A stretch of 41,138 nt of DNA from Syntrophobacterales bacterium (lineage in GTDB: Bacteria > Desulfobacterota > Syntrophobacteria > Syntrophobacterales > Thermodesulforhabdaceae). Shown in pieces: positions 15,741 through 24,610 of this stretch (positions are counted from its first letter, which is position 1; the number at the start of each line of letters is the position of its first letter). The stretch lies in NCBI GenBank assembly GCA_026992355.1, contig JALXAE010000262.1, positions 1 to 41,138 of the forward strand, read 5' to 3'. A model generated the notes under the pieces. It saw nothing but the letters and a program-made list of their open reading frames with translations, had not been told where the DNA came from and made no database searches. Made by a program: the position numbers and the translations under genes.

Positions 15741-16041
15741 TTTCGTCCGCTCGCTTAATTCTTTCAAGGTATTCTTGCCACTCAATAGGCAACATATATT
15801 TCTTTTTGCTGTTACACTCCTTACACGCAGGCACTATATTACCCTTCGTTGACTTCCCCCCTCTAATTAACGGCACCACATGATCCATAGTCAGTTCAGC
15901 AGGTTTGAAAACTCTCCCACAATAATGGCATCTGCCATCAGCTATTTTCCGTTGCCACCATCTGGTTTTCTTTAAGTGCCTGGCCTTGAGCTTTTCACGT
16001 TTTATCTGCTCATCGGAAACCTGAACAATAAAAAAGCTCAT
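15712..16041 (-). CDS. HNH endonuclease-family protein
   Basis: A 109-residue protein with the zinc-finger HNH fold: CHYC (about 38-41), LTMDHVVPLIRGG, GNIVPACKECNSKK. The paired CxxC motifs hold the structural zinc; the DHV His and later Asn match the beta-beta-alpha metal site. The basic N-terminal half suggests DNA binding. It overlaps the previous gene by 4 nt (ATGA) and the next by 29 nt, so it is embedded in the htrA operon. It could be a housekeeping nuclease or defence-linked; nothing here decides. Confidence 0.85.
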   Translation of the reverse strand: MSFFIVQVSDEQIKREKLKARHLKKTRWWQRKIADGRCHYCGRVFKPAELTMDHVVPLIRGGKSTKGNIVPACKECNSKKKYMLPIEWQEYLERIKRADENGNTANPGI

Positions 16042-16613
16042 AAACCAAGCATCCCCTTTTTAAGATCCTTGGAGACCGGTTTTTCCCCAAACCACACGCT
16101 CCATAGAGCCTCCATGAAATCGCTTCCCTCGACTATACCCTTGAGTTTTCCGTTAATTTTCACCTCCGTTCCCGATCTAGGATCATAACTGATAAATACT
16201 TCACCACCTCTAACCACTGGTTCATCAAAAAAGCTGAGGAACTTTTCTATTTTTTCCTTAAGACCAGGAGTATTTGCCTTCACACTGTCTTCAAAGGCTT
16301 CTTTCCATCCTTCAACCCATTTTTTAGGCCCTATTTTTTTGTATACCACATGCATAATGACTGCTTTAGGCACATTATCCTGAACTATTCGTTTGGCATC
16401 GGAGCTTTTATAGGGCAAGTACAAAGCTCCGTAATAAACTTCTATAAAAAACTTTTTGCGAATCCCTATTCCGTTGAGCTCACATTTCTTGTCCCCAACT
16501 ATCACAAAATCAGGGAAATTTACTCCTTTAAAACTCTTTGCCAAAGCCTCTCCACTGACAAAAGTTGCAACACATACCAGAAAAAGCATATAAAACACCA
16601 ATTGCCGTCTCAT
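16038..16613 (-). CDS. Secreted chalcone-isomerase-like family protein
   Basis: About 191 residues. The N-terminus has a basic start (MRRQ), a hydrophobic core and an ALA signal-peptidase site, so it is periplasmic. The mature part reads like the bacterial chalcone-isomerase-like fold: LNGIGIRKKFFIEVYYGALYL, then PKAVIMHVVYKK and ALWSVWFGEKPVSKDLKKGMLG at the end. Bacterial members are not known to isomerise chalcone; lipid or small-molecule binding is a guess. I start at the ATG at 16613, 10 nt after GAGGGAG; an ATG at 16622 is too close to that site. It follows htrA by 42 nt in the same operon. Confidence 0.8.
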   Translation of the reverse strand: MRRQLVFYMLFLVCVATFVSGEALAKSFKGVNFPDFVIVGDKKCELNGIGIRKKFFIEVYYGALYLPYKSSDAKRIVQDNVPKAVIMHVVYKKIGPKKWVEGWKEAFEDSVKANTPGLKEKIEKFLSFFDEPVVRGGEVFISYDPRSGTEVKINGKLKGIVEGSDFMEALWSVWFGEKPVSKDLKKGMLGL

Positions 16614-16655
16614 GACCACCATACTCCCTCAATACCTAAAACGAGTTGATATCCA

Positions 16656-18086
16656 TTAATCCTTTTCCTTAAGAGCAGGGACAACAACATAGAATGTGTG
16701 TTTTCCTCGCTTGACTAAAAGCAATAAGCTTTCAGTTTCCTTTGCTTTTCTCAATACTCTCTTAAAATCCCTTACATTTTGAACTTTGTGCCTGTTAACT
16801 TCTTTAATTAAATCGCCCTTGCGTAATTTTGCTTCCCAGGCCGGAGTTCCAGGTTCAACATTCGTAATCAAAACACCCTTTTCATCTTCGCTCCACCCGA
16901 ATTCCTTGGCTATTTCCGGTGTAAGGTTTTGTACAGACATACCCCATTTTTTGGCTTTTTCAGTCACTTCACCTGTTGCCACACCCTCTTCAGGCATTTT
17001 TCCAATCTTTACTTTAACTGTCCTTTCCTTCCCGTCCCTGAGAATCTTTATTTTCACAGTAGTTCCAGGCCTGGTAGCTGCAACTATCCTAGACAGTGCA
17101 TGGGAATCCGAAACCTCCTTACCATTAAACCCCACAATTATGTCCCCTCGCTTTAAACCGGCTTTATCGGCAGGACCATCGGCTACAATATCTGCTACCA
17201 ATGCTCCTTTTGCTTCTTTCAAACCAAAGGACTTAGCCAGTTCAGGTGTAACATCTTGAATCAGCACTCCCAACCATCCACGGATAATCTCTCCTTTCTT
17301 CAACTGAGGCAACAATTCTTTGGCCATGTTAATAGGTATAGCAAATCCTATCCCCTGACCTCTGGCAACAATAGCTGTGTTTATGCCTACAACTTCACCG
17401 TTGATATTAAAAAGAGGACCACCACTATTGCCGGGATTTATCGCTGCATCGGTTTGCAGGAAATCATCATATGGCCCCGCCCCAATAATTCGCCCTTTCG
17501 CACTGATTATTCCGGCAGTTACAGTATGGCCCAAACCAAATGGATTTCCCACAGCAATGACCCAATCACCGACCCGAATTTTGTCAGAATCACCAAGGAC
17601 AGCTGGATCCGGAAAATCAGCATCAGGTTTAACTTTAATCAATGCCAAATCCGTCTTAGGATCTCTCCCAACAATATGAGCTTCGTACTCCTTGCCGTTA
17701 TCGAGTTTGATTTTAATTTCATCTGCCTTTTCCACTACATGGTTATTAGTGAGAATATATCCATCCTTGCTAATAACAAAGCCAGACCCTAAAGAGTGAG
17801 TTTTAAACTTTCTCGTTGGAACGTCTCCAAAAAAACGCTTAAAAAATTCATCTCCAAAAAAATCTTTGAAAGGAGAATCTGGACCCCAGAAGGGTTCAAG
17901 AGGATGTCCTTTTATAACCTTCGTGGTTGATATGTTAACAACGGAATGCTTTACTTTCTCTGCTAATTCGGCAAAGGAAGGAAACTGGTTCTTATTGTTG
18001 AGCCATGCTCCGTGTGTAAGTGCGGATAGCATCACGAAACAAATGGATAATAGAAAAATGGCACCAAAGGTTGAAAATCTTCGCAT
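16656..18086 (-). CDS. degP: HtrA/DegP family periplasmic serine protease Do
   Basis: A 476-residue secreted trypsin-like protease/chaperone. Order: signal peptide (about 1-26), protease domain with the triad H116 (TNNHVV), D146 (PKTDLAL) and S221 (NPGNSGGP), then two PDZ domains (about 265-355 and 385-470). It degrades or holds misfolded periplasmic proteins. The start is the ATG at 18086 behind AAGGAGG, which gives a clean signal peptide; an upstream in-frame start at 18131 is less likely. First gene of an operon followed by the chalcone-isomerase-like secreted protein. Confidence 0.94.
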   Translation of the reverse strand: MRRFSTFGAIFLLSICFVMLSALTHGAWLNNKNQFPSFAELAEKVKHSVVNISTTKVIKGHPLEPFWGPDSPFKDFFGDEFFKRFFGDVPTRKFKTHSLGSGFVISKDGYILTNNHVVEKADEIKIKLDNGKEYEAHIVGRDPKTDLALIKVKPDADFPDPAVLGDSDKIRVGDWVIAVGNPFGLGHTVTAGIISAKGRIIGAGPYDDFLQTDAAINPGNSGGPLFNINGEVVGINTAIVARGQGIGFAIPINMAKELLPQLKKGEIIRGWLGVLIQDVTPELAKSFGLKEAKGALVADIVADGPADKAGLKRGDIIVGFNGKEVSDSHALSRIVAATRPGTTVKIKILRDGKERTVKVKIGKMPEEGVATGEVTEKAKKWGMSVQNLTPEIAKEFGWSEDEKGVLITNVEPGTPAWEAKLRKGDLIKEVNRHKVQNVRDFKRVLRKAKETESLLLLVKRGKHTFYVVVPALKEKD

Positions 18087-18192
18087 AGTTATTATACCTC
18101 CTTCTGAAAGCATTTTGCTTAAACTAGTCAAACTTCTTAATAAGATTTAGATATAAAATCAAGGACAGTATTGAAAGAGCGGAGGGGAGCTT

Positions 18193-18537
18193 ATGGACGG
18201 TCTCAAAGAAAAACAACCCAAGCTCAAAAAAGCTGCCATCAAAGCTCTGAATACTGTGCTTAAAAATCGGGATGCCCAGGAACTATATAAAAAAGCGTTA
18301 GCAAACTATGGAGAAGGTGAATTACTTACAAAGATACTAGACTACACTATAGCCACTATGGAAAAGGAAAACTCTTATGAAGGATTTTTTGAAAGTGAAG
18401 ATACTCTTGTTTCCGTATGTTGTGCAGTGTGGCTTCAATTTCTCATGGTAGAAATTGGTGGAATTAATCAGGACAGGCTTCAAGTGATTGCAAAAAACAT
18501 TTTCGAAGAACAAAAAAAGTCAATTACAATCCATTAA
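18193..18537 (+). CDS. Small hypothetical protein, helical
   Basis: A 114-residue protein with Lys-rich N-terminal helix (KEKQPKLKKAAIKALN), predicted helical throughout, and a Cys pair (VCC) in a hydrophobic stretch near 75-85. A strong Shine-Dalgarno (GGAGGGGAG) 4-9 nt upstream supports it. It diverges from htrA and its last 18 nt overlap the 3' end of the Rel/SpoT gene on the opposite strand. Function unknown. Confidence 0.55.
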   Translation: MDGLKEKQPKLKKAAIKALNTVLKNRDAQELYKKALANYGEGELLTKILDYTIATMEKENSYEGFFESEDTLVSVCCAVWLQFLMVEIGGINQDRLQVIAKNIFEEQKKSITIH

Positions 18538-20682
18538 GTCAAATCTTTGATATTTTTCTATGGAAATTGTACCAAACTCCCCGTACAATCTCTCAAAAAA
18601 TACCTTGGCCTCCATTAAGGTGTTAAAGACAACAGAAAATCGTGTTTGAGGTACGTTGTGTTTATCTTCTTCCTGAGTAAAGTCTAATAAATTGAAGGAA
18701 TGATCATGAGGCCACTGCGTTATTAACGTCCCTAAAGATATACCTTGTATTGACACCAGGAAACGTAGTCGGCAATCCCAAGAACTATCCATCATCCACT
18801 TAATTTTAAAAAGCCTTTCAACCGGGATATCATGCCTCAAAACAAATTCATTACACCCCACTTTATGCACTGTAACCCCTCGTTCACTAAGCACTGCTAT
18901 GGCTGAATCTTCTCCTGGATATGGCTTGCAGCATTTAGCAAACTTATGCACCGCATTGTCCAGCTGACCTATGGAAATAAAAAATTCCGGCAGATTCCTA
19001 CCAAAAACAATTTCCTCAGAATCACTTTTAAAAAATTCCGGGAAAACTTCCATCAGTGTGCGCTTTAAACTTCGCAGGGATATCAAATCCTGGCCAACTT
19101 TGATAAACAATTCAGAATCGCTCTTTAACCCAAATTCCTTAAGAACATACCACATCTGTGGCTGCTTTAAAATATTTGAATCCGTTCGTAGTTTTTCAAG
19201 AAGCTGTAATACAATTTCCCTACCAACTCGCTCTGCATAAAACCTTCGTCTTTTTTGTATCAAACGGTTTATTCCTGATTTTGCCCTAGCCGTCTTACAA
19301 ACCAGCTCATACTCCGGATCAACATCAATTGTTCTGGAAGTTGTAAGAATTTCTACTCGCGCCCCATCCTGAATAATATGAGTAGGACCCACCAAAATAC
19401 CATTTACAAAAGCGCCTTTGCACCGGTCTCCCAGATCTGAATGAATCTTATAGGCAAAATCAAGAACGGTGCTATCCTTTGGCAATATATGAGAATCACC
19501 ATCGGGTGAGTAAACAATTATTTCGTCCGAAGAAGCAAGCAACTTTTTCCGCTCCGGTGCAGGTCCCCCGTAGGCTCCTATTTCTCTTAGAAATTTTGTT
19601 ATCTCATCATTATGCTCCTCCCTAAAAAAACCCCTGTCTTCCCGCCACTTCCTCAAGATACCATACATAGCCCAGGTATCCATTGAAGCGGTTCTAATCT
19701 TCACAAGAAAATTGTAGCCTGCATGATTAAAACGAGCATGAAGACTTTGATAACCATTCGTTTTGGGATTTGCTATGAAATCTCTAATAGTCCTGGGCTG
19801 GGGAGGAAAAACGGAATTAACAATCCCCAGAATATTGTAGCAGATAAAAGGATCTTCATCATGCACAACAATTGTGAAGTCTACGTAATTTTCTGCATTG
19901 GTTATCTCAAGAGTTTTACGCTCCCTATTGTAATAACTACCCAGCCCTTTAGGCCGGCATCTAACGGTAGTCCTTACAGAGAACGAGCCAAGCACTTCTT
20001 CCAGTTGCTTTTTAATCTTAAGCACTTTAGGATCATCACCAACTCGCTGGATATGGCTTAATATCCTCTTACTTTTTTTGGGATACAGATACATGATAGC
20101 CAGGTTGTAAAGTTCCCTCTTAACATGGAACATGTTCAACGCAGCCGCCAAAGGGGCATATATATCCAGGGTTTCCCTTGCTATGCGTTGACGCCTTGAT
20201 GACGGAAGATAAAAAAGGGTTCTGAGGTTATGAAGTCTGTCCGCAAGTTTAATAACAAATACACCTAAATACTTGCTTCCAGACAATAAAATCTTCGAAT
20301 GAGTCCTGTCTTGCGCCTCCTGGCTTTTTTCGCCCGGGAGTTTAATCTTGGTACAGCCGTCCACAAGCTCCGCAACGGACGATCCAAATTTACTCCTTAT
20401 ATCCTGAATAGAAACTCCACTAACATCTTCCACAACATCATGAAGCAGGGCAGCAGATAAAAGCGGAGCATCCCAAATCTGGAACTCATTGGCAATAATC
20501 TGTGCAACCGATACAGGATGAATTATATATGGCTCACCAGATTTTCTTCTCTGGTCTTTATGCAAATCCGCTGCGTACCTGTAAGCCTCAACAAGGAGAT
20601 GACTTTGTTCGGAACATTTAGCAGCCATCCCCAATATAACTTTGTCTAACCTTTGTTTTCCATTTATTTCCAAAACTTCCAT
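18520..20682 (-). CDS. RelA/SpoT homologue with a degenerate synthetase domain
   Basis: A 720-residue long Rel-type protein (numbering here from a GTG at 20691). HD hydrolase domain: HPVSVA (H58), ALLHDVVED (H84, D85), KLADRLHNLRT. Synthetase domain (about 240-350): RPK and YQSLH remain, but the catalytic segment normally ending EVQIRT or EIQIRT reads FLVKIRT (Glu to Leu, Gln to Lys), the conserved Y-D-x-x-A-x-R stretch reads YVDFTIVV, and the later AAHW region is lost. TGS domain (about 389-452) with IHSDLGDRC, a CC-type zinc region (KCCKPYPGED), and a C-terminal ACT-like end. So (p)ppGpp hydrolysis is likely kept and synthesis doubtful. The start codon is uncertain (ATG at 20682 or 20688). 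Confidence 0.9.
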   Translation of the reverse strand: MEVLEINGKQRLDKVILGMAAKCSEQSHLLVEAYRYAADLHKDQRRKSGEPYIIHPVSVAQIIANEFQIWDAPLLSAALLHDVVEDVSGVSIQDIRSKFGSSVAELVDGCTKIKLPGEKSQEAQDRTHSKILLSGSKYLGVFVIKLADRLHNLRTLFYLPSSRRQRIARETLDIYAPLAAALNMFHVKRELYNLAIMYLYPKKSKRILSHIQRVGDDPKVLKIKKQLEEVLGSFSVRTTVRCRPKGLGSYYNRERKTLEITNAENYVDFTIVVHDEDPFICYNILGIVNSVFPPQPRTIRDFIANPKTNGYQSLHARFNHAGYNFLVKIRTASMDTWAMYGILRKWREDRGFFREEHNDEITKFLREIGAYGGPAPERKKLLASSDEIIVYSPDGDSHILPKDSTVLDFAYKIHSDLGDRCKGAFVNGILVGPTHIIQDGARVEILTTSRTIDVDPEYELVCKTARAKSGINRLIQKRRRFYAERVGREIVLQLLEKLRTDSNILKQPQMWYVLKEFGLKSDSELFIKVGQDLISLRSLKRTLMEVFPEFFKSDSEEIVFGRNLPEFFISIGQLDNAVHKFAKCCKPYPGEDSAIAVLSERGVTVHKVGCNEFVLRHDIPVERLFKIKWMMDSSWDCRLRFLVSIQGISLGTLITQWPHDHSFNLLDFTQEEDKHNVPQTRFSVVFNTLMEAKVFFERLYGEFGTISIEKYQRFDLMDCN

Positions 20683-20778
20683 CAACATCACTCAATATAG
20701 GTCGCAAAAATTCACAATTTTTCAAGTTTTCTATAAACCTAACCAATAGAAAATATTACATCAAGCAACTGTCAAAAT

Positions 20779-20797
20779 CTTACCGAGAACCGGTAAG
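20779..20797. promoter_or_regulatory. Perfect 7-bp-arm palindrome
   Basis: CTTACCG-AGAAC-CGGTAAG. It lies about 90 nt upstream of the Rel/SpoT start and about 140 nt upstream of the znu promoter. It may be an operator for the rel side; no cognate regulator is visible. Confidence 0.35.
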
Positions 20798-20936
20798 TGC
20801 AGCTCGATCTAAAAACTTTCCTTAATGCCCTTTATGAAGCCAACCAGCATAATTTACAAGGCCAAAGTTTGCCATTGTTGAATACTATTCCGGCGTTTTG
20901 CCACTGGTTCGTTTAAGAATCATGTGTTAGATGTCT

Positions 20937-20964
20937 TTGTCAATTGAATGAAGAAAACTAAAAT
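20937..20964 (+). promoter_or_regulatory. Promoter of the metal-transport operon
   Basis: TTGTCA (20937-20942) is separated by 16 bp from TAAAAT (20959-20964). The start codon of the substrate-binding protein is 36 nt downstream, with GGGAGAGG as Shine-Dalgarno. Confidence 0.45.
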
Positions 20965-21000
20965 AGTCGATGAACTAGAACACGAAAAAAGGGAGAGGTC

Positions 21001-21873
21001 ATGCTGGTCATCCACAAGCTCGTCGAAAACTTAACATTAGCGATTCTTATAGCAGCAATCTTCCCAATTCCATCCCATGCCCAAAAGAATATACTAGTTA
21101 CGATACCTCCTGAAAAATACTTTGTGGAACAAATTGCCGGAAACCTTGTAAATGTTTCATCCATAATACCAGCAGGCATAGACCCCCACACCTATGAACC
21201 AAAGCCCAGTGATCTTATGAAACTGAAAAAGGCTGATCTATTCATCGCTGTAGGAACTCTTGAATTTGAACGGAAATGGCTTCCAAAATTCAAGAAAATG
21301 TTTCCTGGCTTAAGATTTATTTCTCTTTTTGAGGGAATTTCTCTGACAAATTTAAAGAATAAAGATCTTATGGCACCCGAAGGTTTTGATCCTCACATAT
21401 GGCTAAGCCCACCTCTTGTTGTATTGGAGTCCAGAGTAATTTATGACAATTTGTGTAAATTGCTTAAGGAACAAAAAACGCTGGAGCAAAAATACAAAGC
21501 ATGGATAAATAGATTAATAACCCTTGATAACATCCTGATGCACAAACTCAGTAATTATAAGGGGAACATCTTTTTATCATATCATCCAGCGTGGCGTTAC
21601 TTTGCGAAATCCTATGGGCTTGTTCAATTAAGCATTGAAATTGATGGAAAGAAACCAGGTCCCCGTAGATTAGCTGCCATAGCGAGCAAAATCAAACTCA
21701 ATCAAATCTCAACTATTTTCGTCCACACCAGCTCTCCCCCCTTGGTTGCTAAAAAACTGGCAACTACTATGAAGCTCGAAATAGAAATCATAAATCCGCT
21801 AGACTATAACTGGGAAGAAAACATGAAAAAAGTTGCAGAGTTAATTTTAAAATCATTCGGTAAGACTGATTAA
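21001..21873 (+). CDS. znuA: Zinc/manganese ABC transporter substrate-binding protein (ZnuA-like)
   Basis: A 290-residue cluster-9 solute-binding protein with signal peptide (about 1-27, SHA cleavage). Metal ligands are H63 (DPHTYEP), H132 (DPHIWLSP), H195 (SYHPAW) and D268 (NPLDYNW). This His3-acid set is typical of Zn or Mn receptors. There is no His-rich loop between residues 115 and 130, which is common in zinc-specific ZnuA, so Zn versus Mn (or Fe) is undecided. It is first in a three-gene operon, followed by the ATPase after 22 nt. Confidence 0.88.
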   Translation: MLVIHKLVENLTLAILIAAIFPIPSHAQKNILVTIPPEKYFVEQIAGNLVNVSSIIPAGIDPHTYEPKPSDLMKLKKADLFIAVGTLEFERKWLPKFKKMFPGLRFISLFEGISLTNLKNKDLMAPEGFDPHIWLSPPLVVLESRVIYDNLCKLLKEQKTLEQKYKAWINRLITLDNILMHKLSNYKGNIFLSYHPAWRYFAKSYGLVQLSIEIDGKKPGPRRLAAIASKIKLNQISTIFVHTSSPPLVAKKLATTMKLEIEIINPLDYNWEENMKKVAELILKSFGKTD

Positions 21874-21895
21874 CTGAATACAGGCAGGGCGACTT

Positions 21896-22654
21896 ATGGA
21901 AAACATCGTATTGGAGTTAAATAACGTAAGTTTTAGTTATAATGGCCTGAAAGTTTTAGAAAATGTTAGCTTCAAGGTTCCTGAAAAGGATTTTCTCGCT
22001 CTTTTGGGACCAAATGGAGGCGGAAAAACTACTCTGCTAAAGTTATGTATAGGTCTTTTAAAACCCTCTCACGGGGAAATAAAACTCTTCGGCTCGGACC
22101 CTCCTTATGTAAAACACCTGGTAGGCTATGTTCCTCAGGAAGCAAACCCTAATCCATCCTTTCCTATAACTGTTTTGGATGTGGTCTTAATGGGAAGGTT
22201 GAACAGAAAAAAAGGAAAAATATTTAAGAAATTTAATAAAGATGACATTGAGGCATGCAGTAATATTATGCAAAAGCTGGGAATATGGGGTCTGAAAAAT
22301 AGGCGAATTAGAGACCTATCAGGTGGTCAGCGACAGCGAGTTATGATAGCAAGAGCCCTAGTCTCTGATCCAAAAATAATTTTCATGGACGAGCCCACCG
22401 CAAGTGTTGATAGAACATTTCAAACCGAGCTTTACGAACTTCTCAGAGAGCTAAACCAGAAAATGACAGTCGTAGTAGTGAGTCATGACCTCAGTGTCTT
22501 ATCATCTTACGTAAAATCCGTTGCTTGTGTTAACAAATTTGTTTATTACCACTCGGCAGCCGAAATTACAAAAGAAATGATAGATGCTATTTACCATTGC
22601 CCTGTGGAACTTGTAGCCCACGGTATTCCCCACAGGGTATTGCAGGAACACTAG
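21896..22654 (+). CDS. znuC: Metal ABC transporter ATP-binding protein (ZnuC-like)
   Basis: A 252-residue ABC ATPase: Walker A GPNGGGKTTLL (about 38-48), Q-loop (VPQEANPNPS), signature LSGGQRQRV, Walker B IIFMDEPTASVD and switch His (VVVSHD). The C-terminal VNKFVYYHSAAEIT and HGIPHRVL resemble the tail of zinc/manganese-family ATPases. It powers the permease encoded 13 nt downstream. Start ATG at 21896; AGGCAGGGCGAC lies before it. Confidence 0.93.
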   Translation: MENIVLELNNVSFSYNGLKVLENVSFKVPEKDFLALLGPNGGGKTTLLKLCIGLLKPSHGEIKLFGSDPPYVKHLVGYVPQEANPNPSFPITVLDVVLMGRLNRKKGKIFKKFNKDDIEACSNIMQKLGIWGLKNRRIRDLSGGQRQRVMIARALVSDPKIIFMDEPTASVDRTFQTELYELLRELNQKMTVVVVSHDLSVLSSYVKSVACVNKFVYYHSAAEITKEMIDAIYHCPVELVAHGIPHRVLQEH

Positions 22655-22667
22655 CTGGAGCCTTACG

Positions 22668-23489
22668 ATGCTCGACATTTCAACTTTCGACTTTATGAAA
22701 TACGTCCTCTTAGGAGCCCTCCTCGCGTCCGTTGCATGCGGTATAGTGGGCACATTGATAGTGGTAAATCGTTTAGTATTTCTCGCCGGTGGTATTGCTC
22801 ATGCAGCCTACGGTGGAGTGGGTATAAGCATATACTTCAATCTTCCTCTTCTGCCATCTGTATTGGTCTTTTCCATAATCTGTTCACAAATACTAGGGCA
22901 TACAACATCCAGATCTCGGTATAAGTCCGATGCCATGGTGGGAATTATTTGGGCTGTTGGCATGTCAATAGGGGCTCTTCTTGTAAACCTATCACCAGGA
23001 TACCATGCCGATGTCATGGGATATTTGTTTGGAAGTATTTTGACGATTGTACCCAAGGATATCATAGTAATCGGTCTCCTAGATCTATTGTTGCTATGGT
23101 GGACTATTTTATTTTATGGTGAAATCCTTGCTGTGTCCTACGATCCTGAATTCGCAATCGTATCAGGAATTAAAGCAAGGCTCTTCTATCAGCTTATTCT
23201 GCTCTTCTCAGCAATTACTGTGGTAGTTCTTATGAGATTCGTGGGGTTGATTCTTGTTATAGCTCTTCTTTCCATCCCATCTTATATTGCAGAAGATATC
23301 ACAGCATCTTTAAAAAAAATGTTTGCGGTATGCGCTCTACTAACCCTCACTTTTTTAATAGCAGGACTCGCTATATCTGTATATCTAGACCTTCAACCCG
23401 GCCCAACAATAATCATATCTGCAACAGTAATGTTCATACTGGTCAAGATAGCAAACAGAATCGTTGCAAAGAATAAATCAAACTTTTGA
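22668..23489 (+). CDS. znuB: Metal ABC transporter permease (ZnuB-like)
   Basis: A 273-residue polytopic permease of the ABC-3 family with about eight or nine hydrophobic segments. It has the conserved N-terminal region LLGALLASVACGIVGTLIVV followed by LAGGIAHAAYGGVG, which is the family's metal-channel motif. GGAG lies 7 nt upstream of the ATG. Its last 12 nt overlap the 3' end of the convergent DUF523-DUF1722 gene. Specificity follows the binding protein and is not resolved here. Confidence 0.93.
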   Translation: MLDISTFDFMKYVLLGALLASVACGIVGTLIVVNRLVFLAGGIAHAAYGGVGISIYFNLPLLPSVLVFSIICSQILGHTTSRSRYKSDAMVGIIWAVGMSIGALLVNLSPGYHADVMGYLFGSILTIVPKDIIVIGLLDLLLLWWTILFYGEILAVSYDPEFAIVSGIKARLFYQLILLFSAITVVVLMRFVGLILVIALLSIPSYIAEDITASLKKMFAVCALLTLTFLIAGLAISVYLDLQPGPTIIISATVMFILVKIANRIVAKNKSNF

Positions 23490-24407
23490 ATTGATAAGGA
23501 TCGTTAAGGGATAAGAGTTGAAAAAATAGTAGTTTTCAAATTCTTTCACAAAATCTCTTTCAAAAATGCTTAGAAATTTTTCCCGTACTTCCAAAAAATT
23601 AACCGATCCTTTTTCATACCTAAAAATAAGATTCTTAAGTTCCGTAAAAATCTTCTGATCAATTATTCCGGCTATCCCCTGCAAAAAACAAGACAAACAA
23701 TAAACTGTCAGCCTTCTATTCTTAGGAACAGCAAGAAGTCGGGCAACACACTTTTTGTAAGTATCCAACTTACTCGTTTTTAAAAATTCATCTAACATCT
23801 CTGCCATTCTCGGATTTCGACAGATAAATAAACAGTAGCTTTTTTGATGAAACTCATAAAAATTTTCCTCAAAAGTGTTTGCAAAAACCTTTTCTAGCCT
23901 CCACGTCATAAAGACTCTTTCCAAAAACTGGTCTAGACGATCGAAGCAATTTAGCTCATCATCCTGTATCGCTGGAAGCCATGGATAGCGTTCTCTAAAA
24001 GCCCTTGCAAACAACCCTTTACCCATTCGCAGATAACCGCCCCCACTCTCATGCCATACCTTTACTTTATACAAACCACAGGAAGGAGAACTTTTCTTAA
24101 ATATGAACCCGAAAAGAGTGAGTTTTTCGAGTTCAACCAGCTTTGCATTTATCCATCTCTGCATCCTAAAAGTTAAATCTTCTCTGGAATGATCCCCTAT
24201 CAAACATGGATTATTTATTTTGCCGATTAACTTAATAGGTTCGCGAGGTACAGGCAGTCCCATTTCAACTTCAGGACATACGGGAACAAGGCGCATGTAT
24301 CTGGATAACACATTTGATATAAAAGCATTTCTAACGTCTTGACCATTGTATCTGAAACTTCTGCCGATTAGACAAGCACTAACACCAACCGTTGGCTTCT
24401 CTTTCAT
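23478..24407 (-). CDS. DUF523-DUF1722 (YbgA-type) protein
   Basis: A 309-residue protein with two domains. Residues 1-150 carry the DUF523 signature (VGVSACLIGRSFRYNG, then CPEVEMGLPVPREPI and SSPSCG); residues about 165-305 match the helical DUF1722 domain (YHQKSYCLFICRNP-like segment and RRLTVYCLSCFLQG). The conserved Cys residues (SACLIG, CPEVE, SSPSCG) suggest metal or Fe-S binding. Biochemical role is not established to my knowledge, although some members are linked to tRNA thiolation or desulfuration. I start at the ATG at 24407, 10 nt after AGGAG; a longer frame starts at 24440. Confidence 0.85.
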   Translation of the reverse strand: MKEKPTVGVSACLIGRSFRYNGQDVRNAFISNVLSRYMRLVPVCPEVEMGLPVPREPIKLIGKINNPCLIGDHSREDLTFRMQRWINAKLVELEKLTLFGFIFKKSSPSCGLYKVKVWHESGGGYLRMGKGLFARAFRERYPWLPAIQDDELNCFDRLDQFLERVFMTWRLEKVFANTFEENFYEFHQKSYCLFICRNPRMAEMLDEFLKTSKLDTYKKCVARLLAVPKNRRLTVYCLSCFLQGIAGIIDQKIFTELKNLIFRYEKGSVNFLEVREKFLSIFERDFVKEFENYYFFNSYPLTILINSKV

Positions 24408-24518
24408 AAATTTTAATCTCCTATTATGGCTGAGAAACACAAACTTCGAAAAAACAATTTTTTAAAACAAACCTGACATTAAGGTCTTGATTTTTTGCAA
24501 GATTGTTTTTATTTTTTG

Positions 24519-24545
24519 TTAGCACTCTATGATATAGAGTGCTAA
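24519..24545. promoter_or_regulatory. CIRCE element (HrcA operator) before groES
   Basis: A textbook CIRCE: TTAGCACTC, nine-base spacer TATGATATA, GAGTGCTAA. It is perfect in both arms. HrcA repressor binding here controls groESL; hrcA itself is not in the window. A TTGTTT (24503-24508) with TATGAT (24528-24533, inside the spacer) is a possible but weakly spaced (19 bp) promoter. Confidence 0.95.
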
Positions 24546-24610
24546 TATTCTTGTTCGTGGTAACCAAGAAAGTTTAATATACTAAAATCTTAAGCCAAAG
24601 GAGGGATTGG

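Larger units (their letters stand above)
20683..21000. other. Divergent intergenic region between rel and the metal transporter
   Basis: These roughly 310 bases have no credible gene. They contain the palindrome at 20779-20797, and a plus-strand promoter TTGTCA-N16-TAAAAT (20937-20964) about 37 nt before the transporter start. The middle (20800-20930) is unremarkable; I see no Zur-type box I can name. Confidence 0.5.

Noticed and set aside
15712-16041. Homing endonuclease of an intron or intein
   Set aside because: The HNH gene is free-standing in an intact operon and no split host gene is present.
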